A stretch of DNA of 64,000 bases from Mesostigma viride (lineage: Eukaryota > Streptophyta > Mesostigmatophyceae > Mesostigmatales > Mesostigmataceae): the NCBI GenBank assembly GCA_009746045.1, contig RPFO01000299.1, forward strand, positions 434,001 to 498,000, in the 5' to 3' direction. The translations under genes were made by a program, and so were the position numbers. A model generated the notes under the pieces. It made no database searches. It saw only the letters and a list, made by a program, of their open reading frames with translations, and had not been told where the DNA came from. Of the stretch, positions 10,184 to 19,845 are shown piece by piece; positions within the stretch are counted from its first letter, which is position 1, and each line of letters begins with the position of its first letter.

Positions 10184-10666
10184 GCGGGGACCTGATGATC
10201 AACCATGCACAAGATGTGGAGGCCCCCAGCGGGCTATAGAATAGCAATATAGCCCTAGCTTGTAACCATTGGAGTCACTGCCGCTAAGGCAGCCATGCCT
10301 TTGATTGTTTGCCTAGCTGTGCCAACATACCTAGTCACGTGCCGCCAACGCACGGTACACAACCAGCCATAGCCTTAGCCTAGTCCTAGCTAGTACAGCC
10401 ATGCTACGCCCTGGCTATGTTCAGATTACTTGCCCACACAATACTTGTTATGCCACGCTTACATGGGTCTTATTGCACCCACAGTTTGCCGGATCGTTAG
10501 CCTGTCCTTTTAGCTATAGCGCGCCCGAATGCAGCTGTGGCATGCCTTTGGCATGAAGGAGACTGGGGGTCTCTGCCCTTTCTCCTGTAGTGCACACACA
10601 GGGATTACAAGCACTTCGGTGCTCCGTGACTCCCCAACGGGAGCACGTGTTTAATTAATTAATTAG
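10184..10666 (+). mobile_element. Family A copy A1, 3' part with terminal stem-loop and TTAA tail
   Basis: Resumes family A right after the LTR element: the last ORF1 codons, the stop near 10237, a ~380 bp 3' UTR that matches 30650-31110 and 41830-42280 closely, then a stem-loop at about 10618-10647 (GTGCTCC paired with GGGAGCAC) and a short TTAATTAA tail ending near 10666. Confidence 0.85.
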
Positions 10667-10888
10667 GCCTGGGCCACGTACGTGCTAAGCTAAGCCTGAC
10701 TAGTCTACACCGGCTTCTGAAATAACTATACATATATTCATTGAGAATGATAGATTACGGAGGTGAGATAGGCATGCAACATAAGGAAAAACCCGATAAC
10801 TGGGAGAATAACCCTGAAGAAATTAATAGTAATCTGACACAGACATCCAAGGATCACGCCAGCGGCACAAGGTACAACTAACTATACA
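10667..10888. other. Spacer with one arm of an inverted repeat
   Basis: No gene seen. About 10740-10795 (GGAGGTGAGATAGGCATGCAAC and onward) reappears in inverted orientation at about 11852-11925, so the intervening SINE and endonuclease fragment sit between inverted arms. It may be the 3' UTR of the family D relative that follows. Confidence 0.5.
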
Positions 10889-11460
10889 TCACAAAACTAC
10901 ACGCAGCAACAGCGCTGCCGGCCCACCATGCAGGCCTGGAAGGGATCTAGACCGCATGGGTCGCGACAAAGTCGGCCCGGGTGCGGCGGAATAACACATC
11001 AGCCACGGTGCGAGTGAGGGCGAGTGACAGACGCTGCCGCCAATACGAGGACCACGTGCGGGCCGACCACGGGGCGGTCTGACCCTCGAGGTCGAGGCGG
11101 TCTTCACGGCGCTGGCAGCACTCGTGGAAAAACTCCGCTGTCTTGGGGCCCATGGCCCCGAACTCCTCAAGGACAAAGGGGATGACCCGGTGGGGCCCCA
11201 CATTGCCGTAGGAGGCAAACTTGTCGCGCTCAGCCACAGCGGCAGCAGCGCCGGCATCCACAGCCGCCCGGAGGATGTGGCGACCGGAAAGCGGCCGAGC
11301 CACGGAGACATCGATGAGCAGGTGGCAACCCTGCCCGTCGTAGTCAAGCACGGTAATATCGGGGCGATGGTTGGGTGAGTAGAGGGCGGCCCCATCCGCG
11401 TCCTCGCACTTGATGGTGGAGTGGGGAAAGACCGACCGAACCATGGCACACACCACCCGG
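10889..11460 (-). pseudogene. Family D relative: LINE restriction-like endonuclease, C-terminal fragment
   Basis: On the minus strand an open frame of 169 codons (11456 to 10947) reads as the C-terminus of a LINE ORF2: NHRPDITVLDYDG, then LLIDVSVARP, then AERDKFASYG and VIPFVLEEFGAMGP. This is the PD-(D/E)XK restriction-like endonuclease layout found in R2/CRE-type elements. It is clearly diverged from the D1/D2 copies at 16785-19190 but collinear with them. The zinc finger and reverse transcriptase are missing, so the copy is 5'-truncated and inactive. Confidence 0.75.
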
Positions 11461-11486
11461 AGGAGACACTATACATATATACTACT

Positions 11487-11848
11487 AAAAAGAAGGATTC
11501 AGCCGTGTTCAGCCCGTCTCACGGTGCGAGACTGAACAAGTCTCGCGTGCAGACACGTGTGTAGTACTCCTACACACAGATCTCGAGTGATTTATCTAGT
11601 ACCAAATCCGAAAGGCTTGCATCACTCCCCGGACAGGAGAACTTTTGCGGAATCATGACTGTAGGTGTAAGTTGGCGATGCCATGGTAACCGGAGACGTC
11701 CGTCCTATAGTTGCAGCAAAATTGGTGCGAGAGGTCCCCAGTTCGATTCCGGTCAGATTCATTTGCAGATCGCGTTTTTCCGCGTTTTCCGCGGCCCGGC
11801 ACTGAACGCAAATGGTTTTCACCTTTGCGGAGTGCCTGATCAGAATAC
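11487..11848 (+). mobile_element. tRNA-derived SINE-like element, copy 1
   Basis: Matches 14051-14312 on the minus strand over most of its length and, at its two ends, 26942-27065 and 27605-27640. The middle holds RNA polymerase III promoter-like boxes: GTTGGCGATGCC (A-box-like, near 11680) and AGTTCGATTCC (B-box-like, near 11740; the other copy has a perfect GGTTCGATTCC). The spacing of about 60 bases suits a type 2 promoter. A GTGTAGTACTCCTACAC hairpin precedes it. There is no cloverleaf, so it is not a working tRNA gene. Confidence 0.6.
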
Positions 11849-11928
11849 ATATATGTACTTCTTTTCGGGTTTTTCCTTATGTTGCATGCCAATTTCTCAC
11901 CTCCATAATTTATCTTACTCAGCATTTG
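11849..11928 (-). repeat. Inverted copy of 10740-10795
   Basis: Reverse complement of the block near 10740-10795, with the shared core GGCATGCAACATAAGGAAAA. Probably a fragment of a family D relative's 3' UTR inserted in opposite orientation. Confidence 0.6.
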
Positions 11929-12018
11929 AATATATATTAAAAATATAATTACTTACAGCAGCGTAAATCACTCAAACCAAAGCAAACGCCCAGCTATAAA
12001 CCTATATACAGAGCTAGC
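11929..12018 (-). mobile_element. Family D LINE 3' end fragment
   Basis: Reverse complement of the last ~90 bp of the D1/D2 copies (17540-17624 and 19105-19190), including the TAAGTAATTATATTTTTAA terminus. A short 5'-truncated insertion or leftover. Confidence 0.75.
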
Positions 12019-12035
12019 CATGATTCATATATTAA

Positions 12036-13837
12036 ATTAAATTATAACATGCCTCCGTTGGGAGGTCATGTAGCACATATTCCATGATGGATGGGGTGGA
12101 GGAAGCCGCGTGATCGAACTATCCTAACTCTAAGCTATCGCTACACTACTCATCAAAACGCCTCCTCCGCTTGGGGGTAGGTGGCTTGCCCACAGGGTCG
12201 GGCGTGTGCGCCTTGACAATCTTCTTCCACCGCGTCTTGTCCTGCATGACAGTCCAAAGACGGGAGAGAGAGTGGATGCGGTGCTCAAACTGGGCTGGGA
12301 CCACTAGGTCGTCCAGCAACATCTGAACGTAGTTCGTGACAGGTTTCCCTACCCTTTTGGGAATGTCCTCGGGGCCAGGCCAGGTCAGAATGTGCCGCCC
12401 TGGCTGGCCGAGCCGCTGGGGGCCGGCCAGACCGAGGGTGGTGTCGACCTGGCTGGTGCGGGCAAGGTGTCCTACAAATGCTATCCTACGCTGCCTAATC
12501 TCGTCCGAAACACGAGGCATGCCATGATACAAAGACTCTGATGACGGACGCTCGGAAAAACCTACCTGTCGGAGCATCCTGTAAACCTGTCGGAGCATCC
12601 TGTAAACCGTGCCGTCTAGCCTAGCTGCCAGTTTGGGTGGGAGGGTCCACGCCTCGGCGCCATACGTGAGCACCGTGAGGACGAGGACCTTGAAGAGCAT
12701 GCGCTTGCGGTGCCCGCCCAGGCCCTTCGAGCGCCAGTAGGGTGTGAGCGAACGGAGCTTGGCCCAGGCAATTAAGGCCGATGCGGGTGTCCACATCGTC
12801 GGCGGTGCATGTCAGGAAGCCAGCTCCCCAACAGCTTGAAGCGGTCGCGGAACGGGACCTCCGTCCCGTCGAGCAGGCGCGGCAGCGGTGGTTTACTGGA
12901 GGCCCCAATCACCATGCATCGCCTCGGTTTTGACACTAATCTCCAACCCCACCGCCCGCGCCTCCAGGCCCAGGCAGTCCAGCCAGGTCTGAATGTGCTC
13001 GGGGCTCTCGATGAGGGTGGTATCATCCGCATAAATCAGGTCGGCAAGGCGGTAACCAGGTCTAACCCCGCCGTGCTCTTTCACGTTAAGGATGTCCAAG
13101 CCTGGCTCGAACCCCGACGACCCTGGCTCGAGCAGTAAAGCGCGCACGTGCCCGGCGCATGACGTGATCCACGACAATAATGAACAGGTATATGGGGACA
13201 GGACACAACCTTGCCACACCCCGTGGTGAAGGGGGAATGGTGGGGTGGTGCCTTCCGCAGACTGTCCGCACTACTGCCTGTGAGCCCTCATACAGTCGGC
13301 GAATGGCAGCAATAAACGCAGGTGGCACCCGATCCAGAGCTAGGATGGCCCAAAGAGCCTCCCAGAGAACCGTGTCAAAGGCTTTGATATAGTCAACAAT
13401 GACATGAAGACCAGCGGCAAACTGTCAGGGGGAAGGCGACGCACCTCCTCCATCAATCGGCGCGCGACAAACACAGCCATGACAGTGTTACGACCACGAC
13501 GGAAACCCATCTGAGACTCACCCAGGTGAGGGCCGGTCGATCAGCGCGGTGCGGAGCCTGTGCAGCATCATGCGCATGAAGACCTTCAGCGCGGCGCTCT
13601 GGAGGCAGACACCCCGGTAGTTACCGGGGTCAGCAGCAGAGCCCTTCTTGTACAGCATGACGCGGATGGCCGTCTGCAACTCAGCAGGCGGAGGCTCGTC
13701 AGAGAGCAGGACACGGTTGCAGAACGCCAGCAGAAGATCCCTAACCGCCGGATCAGGGGTCTTCAGCAGCTCAGCAGAAAGGTGCATGGTCGGCACCGAC
13801 CGCCGCATCGTACCGCAAGCGAGCAAGGGCGCCGTCC
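12036..13837 (-). mobile_element. Family C LINE copy C1 (reverse transcriptase bearing)
   Basis: Minus-strand element. Its 3' end is at the left: an A/T tail of TTTAATT type at 12036-12047, then a stem-loop (CCTCC paired with GGAGG, about 12050-12063), a ~90 bp 3' UTR, and reverse transcriptase coding sequence to 13837, where the 3' end of a second family C copy abuts it. The element is 5'-truncated. Confidence 0.8.
12146..13837 (-). pseudogene. LINE reverse transcriptase, broken (C1)
   Basis: Read from 13837 down to 12146 in several frames. A palm/finger segment (MLYKKGSAADPGNYRG, near 13660) is followed by an IVDYIKAFDTVLWEALW-type segment near 13390, a GVWQGCVLSP-type turn near 13220, the catalytic LIYADDTTLI at 13011-13042, and a 216-codon frame from 12796 to 12146 with LTYGAEAWTL and RRIAFVGHLART, the usual C-terminal region of RTE/jockey-type LINE polymerases. 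Several frameshifts and a direct duplication near 12565-12610 make it inactive. No endonuclease domain remains. Confidence 0.85.
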
Positions 13838-14050
13838 ATGGGAGGTCATGTAGCACATATTCCATGATGGATGGTGGAGTACGTGGAGAGAGCCGCGTAT
13901 AATCGAACTAACCTAACGCTAATCTACCTAGTCTAGAAAAATCCTAACTACCCTACTCATCAAAATGCCTCCTCCTCTTGGGGGGAGGTGGCTTGCCCAC
14001 AGGGTCGGGCGTATGAGCCTTGACAATCTTCTGCCACTGCGTCTTCTTAT

Positions 14051-14312
14051 TCTGATTTGGCACGCCACAAAGGTGAAAACCATTTGCGTTCAGTGCCGGT
14101 CCGCGTAAAACGCGATCTGCAAATGAATCCAGGCCGGAATCGAACCTCTCGCACCAACTTTTGCTGACTATAGGACGGACGTCTCCTGCATGATCCTAAG
14201 GCATCGCCAACTGACACCGACAGTCATCTGCAAAAGTTCTCCTTTCCGGGGAGTGATGCAAGCCTTTCGGATTTGGTACTAGATAAATCATTCGACTCTT
14301 GTTATGCATGGC
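14051..14312 (-). mobile_element. tRNA-derived SINE-like element, copy 2
   Basis: Reverse complement of the 11590-11845 part of copy 1, with the better promoter motif: GGTTCGATTCC near 14140 and GTTGGCGATGCC near 14200 on the minus strand. It interrupts family C copy C2 inside the GCGTCTT..GCAGTCCAAAG region, so it moved after C2 had inserted. The target duplication is short and unclear. Confidence 0.65.
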
Positions 14313-14339
14313 AGTCCAAAGAAGGGAGAGAGAGTGGAT

Positions 14340-16408
14340 TAATTAATTAATTAATTAATTAATTAATTAATTAATTAATTAATTAATTAATTAATTAGGA
14401 ACATAACTCCGTTGTTGGGAGTATATGTAGCACATATAGCCCAGAGAAGGGGCATATGGCCTATCATACATTCTAAGCTACTTCCTGCAATTAGGGTGGG
14501 AATGTAAACGACCCTTGCTCAAGGTGCACCAGGGCACTTGCAGCCCCATGATCTTCAAGCTATTATGCCCAGCTAAGGGGGAGCCTGTCATGGGGGGGAA
14601 GATCAGCATAGCTACACAAAAGCTTGTAGGGCATGGCGTCTCAGCAGAGAGTTACTCCCTGCATGGGCACGGCATAATTAAATAAAGCTAGGCATGCATC
14701 ATCTGGAGGGTGGCTCATCATATAGGCACACATGTACATGACTAAAAAGGCTAGGCCTCAGCTGGTGTAGTGCCTGTAGACGTAGGCGGGCATGTACAAG
14801 GCCACTGTCTAACTATTCTACACTACTGCTACTGTATTCCCCTAGGCTGGGGCTTCTGGGGTCGCTGGGGCCGCGGTGGTCGAGGGGGTCGCGTGCCAGG
14901 GCTTGTGGCCGACGTAGATGGCCGCCCCCTTCCAGTACACCGGCTGGCCCGCCTTGGTCTGCCGGAGCTGAAGGTAGGTCGGCCGTAGCTCCCGTCGCCG
15001 TTGTTGCTACGCCATGCAGGGTCAAGTCGTCGTCCACGGTGAAGGGAGTCTTCTCGAGCCGCTTGCGGCGTCTGAGAAACGAAATCTTGTCCGCTGGGCT
15101 CTCAAAGATGAGAAGAAGCGGAGGCGCCCCTGCCTTACCCCGCGCGCGGGGGAGGCGGTGGGCGGTCAGCTGAATCTCACCAAGAAGGCCCATGCGTGCA
15201 AGGATTTTGCTCTCAAACGCACGTGCAAGCTTCTCGGAATTCTCACCTTCCTCCATGTCGAAGTTCTTGAGTATGGCGTTGAGGCTGCGCTTGGCGAGCT
15301 CGGCCTCCTCGCGGAGGTCAAGCGGTCTGCCGCTGGAGCTGGGCTGCGACGGCGGATCGAGGTGGTGGAGGTGGTATGTTGCTTAAGCATGTCCGCCCAG
15401 GTTGTGATGGGAGGAGCATCGCCGGCCAGGCCAGCACTGCCAGGCCAGCAGGGGCTGGCTTGGCGGCAATTTCCTTCACCGCCTGGGCGGTGAGGCCTGC
15501 GGTGTTTTGCAGGACCTCGATGGCGATTGCATTATCTTTAAGGCGCTGGTCAATGTCGAGGAGCTGGGCTTTGATGTCGGCGGCGGAGGTGGCTAGGTGG
15601 CAGTGGAGGTGGAGGCGAGGAGGGTGGAGATGGAGGTGACGGTGGTGGAAAGGTGAGGGAGCTCAGTAGCCAGCGTGCCGCCCATTGCCGCCACATCTGC
15701 GGCAAGGGGGGTCACGTGCTGCTGGAAGGCTTCCGTGAGGATGGAACGGAATGTGCCGGGCTGCGGAGATGGTGGGGGACCAGATCTCGTCGTCAGACTT
15801 CTTGAGGAGTGAGCAGAGAATCAGGTGCTGAAGGTCAGGCCGGTTGTAGTGGAGGCCCGTCAGCAGCAGATATCGCGGCATTGAAGCCTGCGGCCATCTG
15901 GCTCGAGAAGGCGATTGATGCTGTGAAGGTGGAGGCACAGCTCAAGGAGCGAGGCGTAATCCCCGAAGAAAATGCACTCCAGAGCAGTGCACGGGGCAAT
16001 GTTGTACCCGTCGTAATCGTCGGCATGGAAGGAGTGGAGCTTGAAACGCTGTTCGCGTGGAAAGGATGAGCGGCTGCGTTTAGGTTCTAGCGATGCCGAT
16101 GGCGAGGCCGCGGAGGAGTGAACCACTATAACGCTTGGCTAGTGTCACCGTGGCCTGCGAGGCCGGGAGGCGAAGCTGCAGCCGGAGCTGCAGGCGCATT
16201 TGCTTGGCTCATCGCAGTTTCCAAACTGCGATTCATCGAGGTGCGTTTGCTCGACATAATATTGCGTAAATGCTTCGGAAAATTATAGCAGCATGTGCGT
16301 CGTAGAAAGGCGCGTCGATTGTGATATTCACGGCTAAATTCGGTGCTCAAACGTGAAAGTTATGAGCTCCGCCGTCAGCCATGGCTATGTACCTCGTGGC
16401 TCGTGGGT
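14340..16408 (-). mobile_element. Family B ORF1-only LINE, full-length copy B2
   Basis: A 2069 bp element on the minus strand flanked by a perfect 13 bp target duplication (14327-14339 and 16409-16421), so both ends are defined. The 3' end is a 58-base TTAA tail (14340-14397) and a stem-loop (ACTCC..GGAGT, about 14405-14424). The 5' end is ACCCACGAGCCACGAGG on the minus strand, with the GGCTGACGGCGG motif following. Between them lies only an ORF1-type gene with untranslated regions. No reverse transcriptase is present although the copy is complete. Confidence 0.88.
14813..16257 (-). pseudogene. L1 ORF1p-like protein gene, broken (B2)
   Basis: Starts at an ATG at 16257 (MSSKRTSMNRSLETAMS) and ends near 14850 on the minus strand. 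The frame is lost several times. Recognisable pieces are an Ala/Pro-rich N-terminus, an Asp/Tyr-containing middle near 16000, a helical segment with AVKEIAAK near 15470, and the RRM-like part with LTAHRLPRARGKAG and KISFLRRRKRLEKT near 15100. The intact C-terminus is seen in copy B4. Confidence 0.75.
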
Positions 16409-16784
16409 AGAGAGAGTGGATGCGGTATTCAAACTGGGCTGGGACCAGGAGGTCATCCAGCAACATCTGGACGTAGTTCGTGACATGTTTCCCTACCCTT
16501 TTGGGAATGCCCTGCATGGGGGCAGGCCAGGGCAGAATATGCCGCCCTGGCTGGCCAAGCCGCTGGGGGCCTGCCAGACCAAGGGCGGTGTCGACCTGGC
16601 TGGTGCGAGCAAGGTGTCCTACAAATGCTATCCTACGCTGTCTAATCTCGTCCGAAATACGAGGCATGCCCTGATACAAAGACTCTGATCACGGGCGCTT
16701 GGAAAACCCTACGTGCAGGACCTGTCGGAGCATCCTGTAAACTGTGCCGTCTAGCTTAGGCTGCCAGGATGAATATATATGAAG

Positions 16785-17624
16785 ATTGGCTCCCAGCCAC
16801 TACTCGGTGGCGCTCCGGCACCAGCTATTTGCCCCGCAGCCTCTTGTTCCGGCCGGGCGGCCTTGTGGTAGCTGTGGGCAGCCGCTGGATCCCACGGGGA
16901 CTCACTACCTTGCCTGCATGGGGGGCCAACAGAATCAGAATTGGTATTTGTATTTGCACACTGTCCTCCTGACGGTGGTGCTCGCCATGATTCGGTCGGT
17001 TTTCCCCCACGCGAACATCCGGTCCGAGGATGCGGATGGCGCTGCCTTCTATTCCCCCAACCACCGGCCTGACATCGTGGTGCTGGACTTTGAGGGGGGT
17101 GGCCGGCATCTGCTTATTGACGTTTCGGTGGCGCGGCCCTTGGCTCTTAGCCACGTGGCTGGGGCCTCCCTCACGGCAGGTTACACGGCGGACCGGGCGG
17201 AGCGGGCCAAGCTCCTGGCCTACGGCGACGTCGGGCACCATCGTGTGGTGCCCTTTGTCCTGGAGGAGTTTGGGGCCATGGGGCCCCTGACCTCCGCCTT
17301 CTTCAAGGAGTGTTGCCGGCTCCGGGAGGACCGGCTGGACCTGGAGGGCCAGCGGGCCCCATGGTCGGCGCGGACCTGGACGTCATATTGGCGTCAGCGC
17401 TTGTCGGTGGCGCTGACTCGGGCCATGGCGGACATCATGCTCCGCCGTACGCGGGCTGATTTTGCGGTGCAGCAGGGCTATTAGGTTCCTCCCGTTAGGC
17501 GTTTCCATTGGTCTTATCGTACTTCGTAGTATAGAGCTTTGACATGGCTCTGTATATAGGTTTATAGCTGGGCGTTTGCTTTGGTTTGAGTGATTTCACT
17601 CTGCTGTAAGTAATTATATTTTTA
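16785..17624 (+). mobile_element. Family D LINE copy D1 (5'-truncated)
   Basis: An 840 bp copy of the 3' part of D2, with only a few differences (two single-base changes in the gene and a 5 bp insertion near 17521). The 12 bp word ATATATATGAAG flanks it on both sides (16773-16784 and 17625-17636) and is repeated a third time after D2. It carries an open frame to 17484 for zinc finger plus endonuclease. Confidence 0.88.
16786..17484 (+). pseudogene. Family D ORF2 C-terminal fragment (D1)
   Basis: A 232-codon frame without its own start or polymerase. It begins inside the region before the zinc finger CGSCGQPLDPTGTHYLAC and runs through the restriction-like endonuclease to the natural stop. 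It is nearly identical to the C-terminus of D2, and is a dead 5'-truncated copy rather than a gene. Confidence 0.85.
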
Positions 17625-17636
17625 ATATATATGAAG

Positions 17637-19190
17637 ATGCTCTGCGGGCCGCCCTCGAGGCACGCACTGAGGTACTGCCCTTGATTGCGCGCCTTCATGA
17701 CTCGCAGACCAAGGGTCTGCTTCTGTGGTTTTGCGCTCACCCTCGCGTCGTTCACTGGCTCAGGGGCGCTCTTCCGTCTCAGGTCCGGCTGGCCGCCGAG
17801 GGCCACGACGAACGCATCCAGTCGGCCTTGGCGCAGCTGGTCCCGGGCCCCGACCTCCCGCCACATGCTATTCGCATTGCCTCCCTGCCTGCACGGATGG
17901 GTGGCTGCGGTCTGACTCGTGCCGCCCGGCTGGCCCCAGCAGCATTTTTGGGCTCCGTCGCTCAGTCGTGGGCGGAAAGCTGCCGGCTCCTGCCCCTTTT
18001 GGCAACGGCAGCGCCTGACCTCCTGGACCCCAGCAGCCCTTTGCCCTTCGTCACCGCCATCCAGGAGGCCTATGCTGAGATCCAGCAGGCCTGTTCTCCC
18101 GTCCGTGCCGCTCAGGCGGTACAGCGCCACCTCCCTCGCGGCACTCCCTCGGTCGCCTCCGTTCAATCTCCCGCCGCATTCCCTGCTCGCGTCATCGATA
18201 AACACCAGAAAACCTACGCGGGTATTCTGCACACGGCTGATTGGATTGCTCTTTTCGCGGACCTCAACGCCCAGGGACGTGCGTGGCTGTTCTCGCTTTC
18301 CTTGCGGAGTGTGGGCTCGGCGTACCTTCGTGCTCTTCCCATGGCCCCCCCATTCGCCTTGGCTCCCAGCCACTACTCGGTGGCGCTCCGGCACCAGCTA
18401 TTTGCCCCGCAGCCTCTTGTTCCGGCCGGGCGGCCTTGTGGTAGCTGTGGGCAGCCGCTGGATCCCACGGGGACTCACTACCTTGCCTGCATGGGGGGCC
18501 AACAGAATCAGAATTGGTATTTGTATTTGCACACTGTCCTCCTGACGGTGGTGCTCGCCATGATTCGGTCGGTTTTCCCCCACGCGAACATCCGGTCCGA
18601 GGATGCGGATGGCGCTGCCTTCTATTCCCCCAACCACCGGCCTGACATCGTGGTGCTGGACTTTGAGGGGGGTGGCCGGCATCTGCTTATTGACGTTTCG
18701 GTGGCGCGGCCCTTGGCTCTTAGCCACGTGGCTGGGGCCTCCCTCACGGCAGGTTACACGGCGGACCGGGCGGAGCGGGCCAAGCTCCTGGCCTACGGCG
18801 ACGTCGGGCACCATCGTGTGGTGCCCTTTGTCCTGGAGGAGTTTGGGGCCATGGGGCCCCTGACCTCCGCCTTCTTCAAGGAGTGTTGCCGGCTCCGGGA
18901 GGATCGGCTGGACCTGGAGGGCCAGCGGGCCCCATGGTCGGCGCGGACCTGGACGTCATATTGGCGTCAGCGCTTGTCGGTGGCGCTGACTCGGGCCATG
19001 GCTGACATCATGCTCCGCCGTACGCGGGCTGATTTTGCGGTGCAGCAGGGCTATTAGGTTCCTCCCGTTAGGCGTTTCCATTGGTCTTATCGTAGTATAG
19101 AGCTTTGACATGGCTCTGTATATAGGTTTATAGCTGGGCGTTTGCTTTGGTTTGAGTGATTTCACTCTGCTGTAAGTAATTATATTTTTA
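17637..19190 (+). mobile_element. Family D LINE copy D2 (5'-truncated)
   Basis: A 1554 bp insertion directly after D1, followed by the third copy of ATATATATGAAG (19191-19202). It ends TAAGTAATTATATTTTTA like the other family D copies. Its 3' end has no TTAA tail or GGAG stem-loop, which separates family D from A, B, C and E. Confidence 0.88.
17681..19057 (+). CDS. LINE ORF2 C-terminal part: zinc finger and restriction-like endonuclease
   Basis: A 458-codon open frame without a stop, truncated at its 5' end, so the first ATG is not the natural start. Residues 1-240 are a helical region downstream of the missing reverse transcriptase. At about 255-275 is a zinc-finger motif C-x2-C-x8-H-x4-C (CGSCGQPLDPTGTHYLAC). 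The endonuclease follows: NHRPDIVVLDFEGG near 320, LLIDVSVARP near 338, then AERAKLLAYG near 365 and VVPFVLEEFGAMGP. This order and the spaced acidic and Lys residues fit the PD-(D/E)XK nuclease of R2/CRE-like LINEs, which nicks the target for target-primed reverse transcription. The frame is intact, so the insertion is young, but it cannot encode a whole ORF2. Confidence 0.82.
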   Translation: MIARLHDSQTKGLLLWFCAHPRVVHWLRGALPSQVRLAAEGHDERIQSALAQLVPGPDLPPHAIRIASLPARMGGCGLTRAARLAPAAFLGSVAQSWAESCRLLPLLATAAPDLLDPSSPLPFVTAIQEAYAEIQQACSPVRAAQAVQRHLPRGTPSVASVQSPAAFPARVIDKHQKTYAGILHTADWIALFADLNAQGRAWLFSLSLRSVGSAYLRALPMAPPFALAPSHYSVALRHQLFAPQPLVPAGRPCGSCGQPLDPTGTHYLACMGGQQNQNWYLYLHTVLLTVVLAMIRSVFPHANIRSEDADGAAFYSPNHRPDIVVLDFEGGGRHLLIDVSVARPLALSHVAGASLTAGYTADRAERAKLLAYGDVGHHRVVPFVLEEFGAMGPLTSAFFKECCRLREDRLDLEGQRAPWSARTWTSYWRQRLSVALTRAMADIMLRRTRADFAVQQGY

Positions 19191-19202
19191 ATATATATGA
19201 AG

Positions 19203-19341
19203 TGAGACAACTATGCCTGGACGCATGGCGATCCAGGCATGTATAGGGGGGTTAGACAAGACCCCTAGGGTTGACCGCAGGCTGCCAGGAATGTTTTGTC
19301 GATAGCTTGTAGATAGCTTAGACCGGTAGGATTGCGTGTAT
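19203..19341. other. Retroelement-derived spacer
   Basis: Includes a stretch at 19265-19335 with the GCTTAGACCGGTAGGA motif of the family E 3' UTR (compare 39655-39690). No reading frame. Confidence 0.5.
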
Positions 19342-19673
19342 CAAGGAGACAACCAGCGCAGGCCAGAAATCGGGAGAATCCGGACCATGGTAGCTCGAGC
19401 CTGCCGTTATCTTGTCCGCGTGTTCGAGTCGTTCAGGATGATGAAGATGAATGGTGATGGAAATGTGTATCCTTGTGCATTGAAATTATGGCTGGCTTAC
19501 GTGTAGAGCGACTAGATGACCTAGACGGTGGGGCCGGAAACAGCATGCTTGATCAGGGCGTGTGTTTCGAGCCTAACTGGCCGGGAGTGTCTAGTGGTGA
19601 GCACCATTGCACTGCGATCGCTCTCCCACCATTTACGAGGAAATACCCGCAAATGGAAAACCACTGAAAAGGT
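19342..19673 (+). repeat. Repeat R, copy 1 (~332 bp)
   Basis: Starts CAAGGAGACAACCAGCGCAGG and ends AACCACTGAAAAGGT. Near-identical to 38297-38630. Partial copies lie at 23100-23143, 25174-25445 and 47593-47825. It contains GTGTTTCGAGCC, which resembles a polymerase III B box. Short non-coding repeat of unknown class. Confidence 0.8.
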
Positions 19674-19756
19674 AGCTAGTCAGTCATCACGTTAGCCATG
19701 CCATGATTCCAAACGTCCAAGAACTGCACACCCATTCATCCATGAGTGATCCATCC

Positions 19757-19826
19757 ATCGGGGTTAATGCTCCGTGACTCCCTGCAACGGGAGCACGAGT
19801 TAAAATTAATTAATTAATTTTATTTA
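19757..19826 (+). mobile_element. LINE 3' terminus (A/E type stem-loop and tail)
   Basis: GGGGTTAATGCTCCGTGACT with GGGAGCACGAG, then an AATTAATTAATT tail. Same terminus as family E at 39700-39768. Only the end of the element is present. The loop carries a GC insertion (CCCTGCAACGG against CCCCAACGG). Confidence 0.75.
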
Positions 19827-19845
19827 GGGGGGTTGTCTCCTTGAT

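Larger units (their letters stand above)
13838..16772 (-). mobile_element. Family C LINE copy C2, interrupted by a SINE and by B2
   Basis: The 3' end (13838-14050) resembles C1 and C3. It continues after the SINE at 14313-14339 and, after the full-length family B copy, at 16409-16772. The last part is reverse transcriptase C-terminus (minus-strand frame 16679-16347; RRIAFVGHLARTSQVDT), 84-90 % like C1 by eye. The 13 bp duplication AGAGAGAGTGGAT at 14327-14339 and 16409-16421 marks where B2 entered. Confidence 0.8.

Noticed and set aside
11690-11770. A tRNA gene
   Set aside because: A-box and B-box motifs are present, but the acceptor, anticodon and T stems do not pair. It fits a SINE better.
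17495-18394. 299-codon minus-strand frame
   Set aside because: Antisense of the family D ORF2 sequence; no recognisable motif.
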